Positions 27,001-39,000 of a DNA stretch of 64,000 nt are shown in pieces. This stretch comes from Manis javanica (Eukaryota > Chordata > Mammalia > Pholidota > Manidae), in assembly GCF_040802235.1 (NCBI RefSeq), contig NC_133156.1, positions 187,867,851 through 187,931,850 on the forward strand, written 5' to 3'. A model generated the notes under the pieces. It was not told where the DNA came from. It did no database searches and saw only the letters and a program-made list of their open reading frames with translations. A program made the translations under genes and the position numbers. Numbering within the stretch: position 1 is the first letter of the stretch; every line of letters begins with the position of its first letter.

Positions 27001-30000
27001 CGGATTTCTTTTGGTTAGCAAAAGCAGGTACTAATGTAGGCCTTTCATAAAAGCTCAGTGGCATAAGAACTTCTGAAAAGAAGGGGATACCTGTAACCAT
27101 CTACTTGACATTTTTGAACACCTGATCCCTTCCCACCCCAATTCTATCTATGCTACTTATCTAGGTCTTTTTCCATCTCAGTTGATGGTAACCCTGGGAA
27201 CCCACCCTCCAGGTGCTCAAGCCAAAACCTTTCAAGTCATCCTTGACTTCACCCTCTAATACCCATATCTACTGTATCAGAAAATTCTCTGTCCCTATCT
27301 TCAAAATAGATCCACCATCTGACCACTTGTCACTACTTCCCCTGCTATTACCCCTAAACCTAACAATCTTCATCTTTTGCCTAGATAACTGAAAAACATT
27401 CCAAACTGCTCTCTCTTCCACCCTTGCCTCATTATGGTCTATTGTCAATACAGCAGCCACGGAAACCTAGATGACCATGTTCCCTATGAGTCCTTCACTT
27501 CACTTGGAGTAGAAGTTTAATTCCCTATAGAGCCAACTAGGCCCTAGATGATCTGTCTCCATTATTTCTCATCTCCCACACTGGCTTCCTTGCTGAGTCT
27601 AATATATCAGGCTTGCTCCATTTTAAGAACTTTACACTGGATGCTCTGTGCCTGGAATGCTCGCCCCTGACATATCCTGGCTAACTCTCTTACTCTTTGT
27701 TTAAACATTACCTTCTGTGGGGTAAATGGAAGTTTTCACCCAGAATTTCCTGCCTAGCCTTAGTGCATCTGCATACCAATGGATGTTTACCAGCCTCCAG
27801 TTGATCTGGAGTAAGAGGTGGAGAGAAAACAGCTATTATCTCATCCCCTCCATTCCTGGTACCTAACTGGTCTAGTGCCCATCACCAGGGACCCACCCAT
27901 GGGGTTCCTCCCAGAAGGGGTGGGCAACTGAGGGGGACTAACGGAGCAAGGGCTGGCTAGCGAACCCAGGTGAGAAATAAACCCCTTTAACCCAACCTGC
28001 CCTTCCCCTTGTCTGACTTCGGTTTCATCAGATTCACAGGGAACTTGTCCCAGGCAGTGAACTCCCTTACTCCCGGAGCTACACCTTCTCAAAGAGGCCT
28101 ATGAAAAATGCAACCTCCCCCACTCTGCATTCCCTTTAACCTGTTTTTTTTCCCCTTAGCATTTATTATCTTCTAAAAAACAATCAACTGGTTTCCCCCT
28201 CAATTTTTTGGTCTGTTTTCCCCTTCTAGAATGTAAGATCCATGGCAGCAGGATTTTGTTTTATGTACTGATATGTCCTACTCAGAAATAATGACTAGCA
28301 TATAATTAAGGCATTCAATAAATAGGATCTGGGGGAAAACAACAATTATTTTTACTCCCTTTATCCTTAACAACAATGGTAAGACAAACGAAAGAACATT
28401 GGTTTTAATATCACATCACAGAAACACATTTATGCACATCCATCTAAAAACTTACCTCCACAATTTTCTCTCTGTTTTTGGTTGGGTTCATGGGAGGTTC
28501 TGTGAGTAAGATTTTACAATTTCTGGTATCTATGTTAAGTTTCTCTGGTCCAAATGTATAGTCCCACAGGTGTTTCATGTCATCCCAATTTCGCACTATG
28601 CCATTTTCCATAGGATAGTTAACTTCTAACATTGAACGTAGTTCACTTGCTTCATCACCAACCATAAGATCCTAGAAAATTATAATACCAAACCTTCAGA
28701 CAAAATTTTTGCATAAAATACCTTCAGAAAATATGTTTCCATGATATTTTGGAAAATTTGGGTAAAATTAATTTTAATCTTTTTGGCACTGTCAGATTGT
28801 TCTTCATTCCACAAGTTAAAAAAAAAATCTTTTCTTTCAAGAACAATCCCTTGCTAAGTTTAATCATGGATAATAAATTTTTATGTACAATGTATTTTAA
28901 ATCAGTAAATTGACCTTACCTTTAATACATATGTTTCCAAAAGAAGAGCATTAGCACAAATAAACCCCACATTTTCATATTTTGGAGGGTTTTGTTATGA
29001 GGTTTCATCTGTTTCTTTTGCTCAAATGTTCAAAAAATAAGGCCTGTGATATGTGAAATAGCACATAGGGGAAAAAACGTGTAGAAAAATGCTCCATGCA
29101 TGCAGCACATTTTTTCTGTACTATAATATATCAAAATGGCAAGTGCAAGTACTATAAGGCATAATGAAAGAAGCAAAAAATAAAATGATTATTTATTACA
29201 CTTTAATAATGCATATATGCACATTAACTTGTAAATTTCACAAACTTCTACCTACATGTACCTAAATTAGAACTGAAGTAAGTTTCTATATATGCTTCAC
29301 CAAAATGAATGAATGAATTTGCAGAAATATAAAAAAAAAATGAACAAGGAACAGTTCTTTAAAATTATTTCATGAACAATGTTTTCAATCTTAAAGTTTA
29401 ATACTGGTAACCTATGCTCTCACAGAATATCCACAAGTGTTGTCTCCAATGAGAGCATACTTAAGATGACCCATATTTGAACAGTCAAATTTGTATGTAT
29501 AATAAGGCTAGTAAGGTCCTAGAATTTAAACTTATTTTGGAGATCAGCTAGTCAAGATTTAAATAATATTAATTTCTATATATATTGATGAATTTTTAAA
29601 AAGCCATTATCAGAAATAGCTACTATTTGGTACAAACCTTAAGTTTAAAACATGGGAAATGAAAACAGCAAAATTAACATAAGATGTCTTAAAACAGAGG
29701 CTTAAACATATGTGAGTTAAAAATTTTTTAAAACAGTAATTTGAAAAGAAGATCAGAGAGAAACCAGGGTGAGAACTCTATTAAAAAAAACAGATTTCTG
29801 GAAAATCATCTGAAAGCAACAACAAAAATGAAAAAGTAAAGCAGCTACTAGATACATTCATTGAAACTTCTCTGTTGCAACTGATTTCTTATATACAGTT
29901 AATTTACCATAACTCAATACTCCAATTTCTTAAATAGCAACTGTTTAGAATGATCTGGTAGGAAAATGAAAGATGAAAAATCTGTGTTTGTGAACTCTAG

Positions 30001-33000
30001 TTAAGAACATGCATAAGCTGAATTATTTAGGAAGTATACCAATACTTCGAAATACATCAAAAACAAGATAGATGGATGGATGGGGGGACATGGGATATAT
30101 CAGTATAATAAACATTAATGTTATACTCTACGTGATGGGTATATGGGTTTCACTGTAAAAATCTTGCAACTTTGCTGTATATTCTAATACTTCTTAATAA
30201 AATATTAAGGGGAATTAATTAAATCTCCAAGCATATATATTACTTTTGGCCATTAACAAATGTAATTTTAATATACAACTTTGTTACTTTCTTCTAGAAT
30301 ATATCTTTCTTTGTGTTGTAGGAAGTAATAGATTATATATAATTAGATGGTTTATATATATCCATACACATTCACAACATTTCAACAAATTCAGAGTAAG
30401 TCTAATCTGATTTCATCTGAGTATTTTATTTTTATTCCATGCAAGAATATGTCTGACTCAATGCCAACTCAAAATAAAAGCCTCATGTATCTACTTCTAA
30501 GACATACATACTACAAAGGATTAACTGAAAGAATCATCTGGCATTGAGTATATTAGCATTCCTCTGAACAAAGAGGACATTTTAAATGGAAGAAATGAGT
30601 ATTAACCTATTAGATTAGTGCCAATATTGTCAAGTAGCTCAAGCTACATAACTCAAAAATTCAATCATATCTTAAAATTCTAATTAAAAAATACTAGAAC
30701 ATATAACCTTCTCTAGAACATTTCAACTTCCCCAAACCAAAAATACTCAGTATTTTATTTAACTTGCCATCATACCTCAGAACCAAGTTATAAGACATCA
30801 GATTAGGCCTTAGATTTTTACCACCACCTCATCCCTGGACCCAAGCCTAAACCATCACTTATTACCTTAAAGAATGAGAAATTACTGTAACTGTCTGAAA
30901 TGTTGTTTCAAAGGTATTTATATTTTATAAGAAGCACAGTGCAGATTTATTTGCCAAGAATCATTTCGAACAATGTCACCTCAAACTGTAAAACAGAGCA
31001 CACACTTAAATCCCTAGAAGGAAATTCCATAAAAACCATGTTAATTAAGCTTACCCGGTTCTACAAGTATACAATTTTCTTAATCTCCTTAGGATTTTAA
31101 ACAAATGCATGATATTTCATTTAGGATAAATAGAGGAATTTCCATTTCTAGATGTTTTTGTTTATTCAAAAGAAAACTCCACGAAGTTACTGTTACTGGT
31201 TAAAATATGTATCAGTAGAAATGCAGTCATCTTTGTCAAAGCTGCTTACAAATAATATTAAAAACAAACTTGAAAAACCTACTACAGAAGCACTCAGACT
31301 ATCAGAGAAATATCTGGGATGCACAAGTAAGCTTCTAGTTCAAAATGAAAAGGCACCACATAATGGCATTTATTTAGGGGGAAAATTTGTTGTTTATGGA
31401 AAAGGCTTACAAGACTCTGACCTTTTCTTTCTCTATCCTCAGATGTTGTAAAATCTGCTCATCAATAAGGATGATATAGTAAGTAATTCAAACTCTTCCC
31501 CCCATTTACTATCTATAGTTCATTTACATATTAAAAATTTTCACAGCTTATTAAATATACATATATTATACTAGATGTAAAAATATATACAGGCTATGGC
31601 AGGCAATGTTGAATTTAACATTGATCAATAAAGTAGATTTATACAAATGTAAAGCTTCACCCCAATTTTCTGGATCACATATATCCTAAATAAAGCCACT
31701 AGGTTTCTCATATTATGCACATCACATTCCATTTTAATTATAACATTCATCTACAAGAAACACATGGAAAACAATTCAAAACTATGTTAGTAATTAGTTC
31801 TGGTTTGGTCCATTGTATGCAATCAGGGAAGTATAGGACTTAATTAGTTGCTACCAAATTGAAGCAATGAAAAAAGTTAAAAATTAAAGTACTTAAAATT
31901 AAAATATGGAATTACCCCCCCCCCCATACTAAAGGGACACAAAACAACAACTACTGTCCCACCAAGCAAAAGTGGAAAACAAACAGAGAGCATGTGTGTA
32001 ACCTCACTTACCATCTTTTTGTTATTCTACTTCAACAGGTCAAGAAAGGTGAAGAGAGAGAAGGTAGAAGTAAGAGTCAGAAAAGGCCTAAATAAAATCC
32101 TCACTGAAATTTTTAAACATACAAGCAATAGAGACAAATTAGGTCGAGATCAGATGCAGTACTACTGTATTTTACGGAGTTAATAATTAGGGCCAAAGTA
32201 ACATGGACAGTTATTATTCCTGAATGAAAATTAACTTGTTAAACAATTTAAATTTCCAGTTTTTAGTCTACTACATTTTCACTAACAAGACACAAAATTT
32301 GTAAGTCAATCTACTAGGCAGAGGAATTCCAAAAAGTCAAGTTTCTTTAACTCATTACTAAATTTAAGAACCTTAATTGAGGTAAATAATGATAACAGAA
32401 AATATCTAGCTGAGTAGGCAGAAGGTTAAATTTAGTAGTCAGGTTAAATTTGACACAAGTCTCTTACTGTTTTCTACTGGAAGACCAAATTAACTGGTAA
32501 GACTTAAAAGGCTGAGCAGATTGAACAGAATTGAGCCAACAGAACACAGAACGACAAACCATGCAAGCAAACGCTACCGGGGAATTCCTTAGCAAAAACA
32601 TCTTAATAGACTATTGGTTAGTTTCATTTCTATCACCTGGCCTTAAAAAATGACAATAAAGTTGGGGGTGAAAAGATACATAAATTACTTGTGCCTATGT
32701 TGGAGACTAAAAAATGGCTGTATGTGATGTATCTTAATACCACAAAACTATTATCCATAGGGCATATAAAGGGCCATTCTTCTTTAAAAGCCTGATACTG
32801 AATAAAAAGTGTGACCTCCAACATCAAAAAAGCTTATCCTTGTCACTATTATTAGCTATGTTTTAACTTGAAGTTAATTTAACATTGAATTTAATCAGAA
32901 TGAAAGGAGTTCACAAAAAGAGAAGAATCCCATAAATTTCCCAGAAGACCCTAAAAAAACTACTCTCGTGTTGAGTGTCTCGTCTGATTTTAACATAACA

Positions 33001-36000
33001 AAACAAAGGCCAGAATTTTTCAACATTTTAAGTCTTTAAAAACTTAACATAGAACCTAAGCTCCAGTTTATATTTTTATTCATTGTACAACTCAATTCTC
33101 TAGTCCAAACAGTGACTACTACCTATCTAATAGCTATCTCTATCATCTATTAATCCCTTTCCTAGATATCTCAAACAAATGTCCCCAAGAGGTATACCCT
33201 AACTCAGATTTCATACTCATAATCTAACAGTTCACTGAAGTCTTGCCAAAGATTGTCCAGATAGGACCAACAATGCTAGCTTATTCACAAGTTCAGCAAA
33301 AGAGCCCCTGAAGTCTACTGTATTTTTGTATAACTTGATTCCTAGGCCACCTGAAGAATTTAAGTCAACTGGTGACCGCCATTCTTTTGCTTATTCCATC
33401 TCTTTCTTCAAAAATACTGTAACTCCCACTTGATTCCCAACACATTCATTTTAACATGGGAGAAAAATCTATCATCCTTAGTGTCCAGTCTCTTGTTTTA
33501 AACACTCCAGGTAGGCAATGACAACCTCCCCTCCTCTCTCTCTATGGGAAGGCAAGTAATGCAAAAAGGCCAAACAGACTTGCACTGAAAGGCTTCCTCC
33601 TGCACATTATGGAATTATATTGGTGCAAAAAAGAACCAGTAATATTTACATCCTGTGATTTCCTCACTAGCTATACAGAAAAGTAGGGGGATCAGGCCAT
33701 GAGAACGTGGAAAGGAAAAGTCACAGATCCCAAAGAGACACTAATATATAATGACAAAATATTCACAGCAATATAAAATCCTATTAAGTATTTTACTCCA
33801 TTCAGAGCATAATGGCATCAGGCTATAATTAAAGTAAGATAAAGTTCAGTTCAGTTTTTGTGCCTTTCTCAAGTGTTGATATAAATTTAAAATTAAGAAA
33901 TTCTTCCTCTTTGCTTTTCATGGCATCATATTTTAAAACTACTTAATTCAAAGAACACCTCACAGGTTTTTATCCTCATTTACCAATAAATAAAATATTA
34001 CCTTGATTTCAATGTTTCCCACTTTGGTGGTCGATCTGATAATAGGTCTTCCAACCAAAGCTGGGAAGATGTGTTCTGGAAAATTAGAGCCTGCATATCC
34101 ACACTTCACAAACTGGAAGAGAACAGTAAAAGAGGGTTAGTGTCAAGGTATTTATTATATCCATTTAAAAACAGTATCTGAAAAATACCATTTATACAAT
34201 ATTTTAAACTTCTGGTACTTCCAAATTACCCAAAGTAGTTGCCCTATCTACCGTATCTTCCTTTTATTTCCTTTATGGCATCAAGTACTCTGGGAGCTCA
34301 CATTTATTTACCAGTTAACTGCTCATTTAGTGCCTGAGTGCACCCACTACAGGGAAAGCCTCAGGACAGCAGATATCTAAGCTGAGTTCATGTGGGAACC
34401 CAATGCCTCAGGTCCTGGCACACACAGTGATCAAAAGTGGGGAGTGGACCCATTTACTCAACAAATGCTAAGTATTTTTAGAAGAAAAATGTTAATGACC
34501 AGAACTAAACCTTCAACTGTAAAGCAGGCTTCCATTCATCTCTGGCAATTCACTTCAGCAACCTCTTTTTCCAAAATGGGAAATTAAAATGGCATCTGAA
34601 CTAGCATCAGGTTAAACTACACATTCATTAGATATTTGTGACTATTTACATTTTCACATTTAAATAAACATTCAGTAATACCGGATAACATAATTTCACA
34701 TATTCAGATAGTGTACTTCTCCAGTGAGGGCACATCATTGATCATTGTTTCTGGTAATACTTCCATTTTATACATTAAAACTGATACACTAGGAGATATA
34801 ACAACTATAGTAAAACTGAAAATAGAACCATGTGTTTTTAATTATTATACCAATCATACAGTGTGTTCAGTCTTATTTAGAGCAGACATTGAAAAGAATT
34901 AAAAACTTCAGGGTAGGAGGAAGAAGCTATATAAGAAAGGAAATATAATTATAGTCTCTACCCGGGCCTTAACAAGTCTTTATTCAAGCTGCTACATCGT
35001 GCAAGGATTTCTCTGTCTACTGATTAATCCCAAGCACCTGAACAGTGCCTGGCACATTTAAGTGTACATTAAGTGACTGACCATTAAATATTAATAGTTT
35101 TGATGATGACTTGAGATTTTACTTTGATTATTTTAATATAGAGAATATGTTTATTATTGGGAGAAAGTCTATTGTTCCATGGCTATAGGCATCATACATC
35201 CGCTTAAAAGAATTAAGGACAAAAAACAGTTATCTGAATGTTATGTGTGACAGTAATAACAGAGCTGGATAGAAAACATTACCCTACCTCTTGAAAGAAA
35301 GCTACTATGTACAAGGAACTGTTTTATTAATGTGGGGTAAAACTTAGCAAGCACCTTAAACTTACTGACTTTTGACTAACCCTTTAAAATATAAAATTTT
35401 TTTATTTCAAAGATCTCTACAACAAACTTGTTGGAAATGATGCTGATGAATCACATTTAATTATACATAGACTAGAACATTCTGCCATCCAGAATTTCAA
35501 GTGTTTTATGAATAGAACATTTTAAATATAATAAAGTCAAGACCTAAGTAGATTAAAGCTACTTTAATGAAAAATCTGCTTGAAATTAAGTTGTTTCATA
35601 TTCCTAGTACCACCTGAATTCCTAGCCTCTGCTTGTGTTTGTTTTAGAACCTACATAAAACATACTGTTCAGATATGTTTTCTTCCCAACCCACAAAACC
35701 TAGTCCTGGTCAGTTTATCACTGAGCCACCAAGATTGGGGTGTTTTTAAGGAATAGCTACCCATTTCTAAAACTAAAACTATGATCCTATTCTTACAGGA
35801 TTACCTTTGAGGCAGAAGTTAGTTTGATATGATGGCACACACAACAGACAGCCTGCTTGTTAGACCTACCTCTCCATTTGAATAGTAGCTGATAGTAAAG
35901 AACTACAATATACTTCCCACCTGAATGAATGTTAAAATAAGCAGAATTCAGAAGCACTAGTCCATTTTTCCACAACGTCTTCTCAAATAATTTATCACTG

Positions 36001-39000
36001 TGACCCAGGAGTTTTACAGAGGACAATAAAACTAATAATTTTCTAATAAAGAAAAATGAGAAAAACCTCATACTCTTCTGAATCATAAACTCTCTTTGTC
36101 CTTAAGTCAAAATCCAGCTCATTCGATATGAATGGAAATGATACAGAAGGGCAAATAATCTCTTCCCATTATTGTCCCAGGCATACCCAAATTTCTACAT
36201 AAATAAAATTTGCCATGATCACCAGTCTAATATCATTAGTCATACTTTCACATATATTCCAAACAAAGAAAGCAAACACTATATGGATATTAAATTTTTA
36301 TGTTTACTTCAAAGTAATGTAAACATTAAGGACACTTGGATCAAAAGCATCCATTTACCAGGCTGAAAATGCTCACTTACATGGGTATGTTTTTGAAGAA
36401 AATTATACAGTGAACAACTGGAAAAGAATCTAGCAGTTTGCAAGGGCCACTGTCAGCATATTAAATGTACACAAATGAATTAAGTGAGAAATTATAACAA
36501 GCTGGAGATGGGAGAAGCCTGGATGGGACAACCTGCAAAGACTGACATAGCTCTCTCCTCTTATTCTGAGCCATACACACTTGGAAACCTGCAACACGGC
36601 AAATCTGTAAATAATCACATCACTCAATGTTTACTTATTATGATTGTTCAGGTGAATAATTTGTGTCTTAAAATTCTTGTTCGAGCATTTTTTAAAGGGA
36701 TAAAATACTTGCAAAGTGCTTAAGACAAAAAGTGAGAACCTCTAAAACTACACAAAACAATTGTAAACCTACTAGTCCTGTGCTTCACAAAAGAACCCCA
36801 GAAATTTGGCTTCTAATTCAAATTAAAGATATCAATCACTTACTAATGAAATTACTTATTCTGCTTAAGCAGTGGCTTACTGGAAACATGCTGCCACAGT
36901 AATTCAGTGCTAGCATTCTTACCAGGTACTACATACTCGGTCAAAATGGCAATAGCTGCACTTTATCACATTATTTCATAGGTGAAAGCATTAGCAGTTA
37001 TAATAACAAGAATATAATTTGAATCTTTTTCTCAATAATATACAACAAATAGACAATGTGGTATTTCCTTCCTCGCAAAACGTCAATATTAAAAAAAAAA
37101 AAAACAACCTAACCATGATGTGATAAAATACAACGAAAATACTCTTCTCCAAACTACCCATTTGGTATTATTTTAATCCCTGAGAAAAACCTCCCCCACA
37201 CCAATCATTTTAAGACTTTGTGACTTAGTTCCCTCATTGTGTGCAATAAGGCTGTGCTTAAGAAATAGATTTTTACCATATATAGTTTCCTCGTCACAAC
37301 ACTGTGGTTTAAACAGCTCCCCTACTTTCTACTGAGTCATCAAATGCTAAGAACATGAGCAATACAATGTTCTTTCAAGCGAAAATGAAGAAAAAAGTCC
37401 ATCTACATTTGCTCTAAAAGTACCTTCCTCCTCTCAAAAAATACACTGGGATTCATAAAGCCTCATTTGGGCTTAATTTTTGTTTCCTTTATTAATTTAA
37501 TCTGATGGCACTGATACATTCATTAATTTAACAGAGTGATTATTCTGATCTTAGACCACCAAAATAGTTATTCTATTTATTCCAAAGCATTTTGCAAGGT
37601 GAAACCAGTTTTTTTGTTTCTTTCTACTTCAAACACTAAATTCAACATATAAATTAGCGGAAGTCTGATAAAGCAGGCCATAATCAACCACAAATGTGTT
37701 ATACATGAAAGTATAATTGCCCTAGCATTTTAAACTACTTTGTATCACTAGACCCTAAAAATTGTCACACAGGCACTCCAGAAGTCTTAGCTGTTGGTGA
37801 ACTAATTCAATGCTAACAAAATCACCCAAGTTTGGTAACAGGATACACAATACCTGAGCCTAAGCAGATTTTTCACCTATCTGACCACTTTCAGTGGCTC
37901 TAGTTTTCAATGGAGGCTCTACTTTAGGTTTGAAAAGTTATAAGGATGGAGCCCATAAATTACTGGAATCAGATGAATTGTCCTCCTCTAAGATGCCTAA
38001 TGAGATGCTGGTCTAGTGAGGAAAACGAGCAGGACAAACATCCAGAGTATGATAAGAATTTACCTACTCTAAGAACATGCAAATTATAGCTTTCCCATTA
38101 AAAACATCAACTTCTCAAATAACCTTTAATTCTGAAACCCGAAATGTGTAAGAGGCCAGTTGTTTTAGGGTAACAACTATTCTCCTAAGTTTTTACAAAT
38201 TATAGAGAATTTGTAGAGAATTCATTATACCTACCGGTACCAAATAAAAGCAAGATGACTATGAAGTATAAACAGGAATAAATACAGAAATCCAAGTGGT
38301 TCCTAACCCTCCAAATTTCCAGAAATAGCACATCAAAGCCAGTTTTTCATGTGAAGCCAATGTCTATTGAAAATCTGGATAAAATTTTAAAACTAGAAAC
38401 CAAATACATACTTTTGCTTGAATTATCTACACTTTTCATATTTAAGTCATAGTAACTTAACTTTCAAGGAACAAGATTCTTAAATTATGGATTAGACATA
38501 AGTCTAATTAATAATACGATGTTTTTTAATAGATAAACTAATGAAATGGTAACATAAAAACAAACTCATGGCTAACATTCCTACTGTATGAATATACAAA
38601 AATATCATATACACTACAAATACAGGGGTCAAAACCCTTAAAAGTGGAATCCATTAAAATATAACTAGCTCCGATTTCTAAAGAGAGTATCTGATGTATT
38701 CACAAACCAAAATATTTTAAACTCACTTTCTAAAGCTTTAAATTTATTGAGAGGTCAATATGAGAGTACAGTGGGAATCAGGATAATTTTTTAAAAGCAC
38801 CTTTCTTCCCTCACTCTTTTATCACTTGTCTCCCAGACAACCACTGAGCACACTCTTCTTATGCATCCCTCCACAACTTTCATATACAAACACAAGTTTG
38901 TGGACACATAAATAACTGTAATAATGAAAACTCACATAAATGGCATCATTCTAAAACTTTATTTTAAACGGTAAATCTTAGGCATGTTTCCATAGGGGTG

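Larger units (their letters stand above)
24445..28455 (-). other. ACTR2: ACTR2 intron 3
   Basis: It contains a likely MIR at about 25540-25615, a short L1 tail, and an L2 split by a solo LTR (listed). The stretches 24800-25200 and 26470-26990 are not identified. Confidence 0.85.

Noticed and set aside
31152..31451. 99-codon open frame in intron 2
   Set aside because: No family resemblance, AT-rich composition, and no splice signals or homologous copy. Chance frame.
31914..31925. Poly-C run resembling a regulatory tract
   Set aside because: A simple homopolymer in an intron; no further structure was seen.
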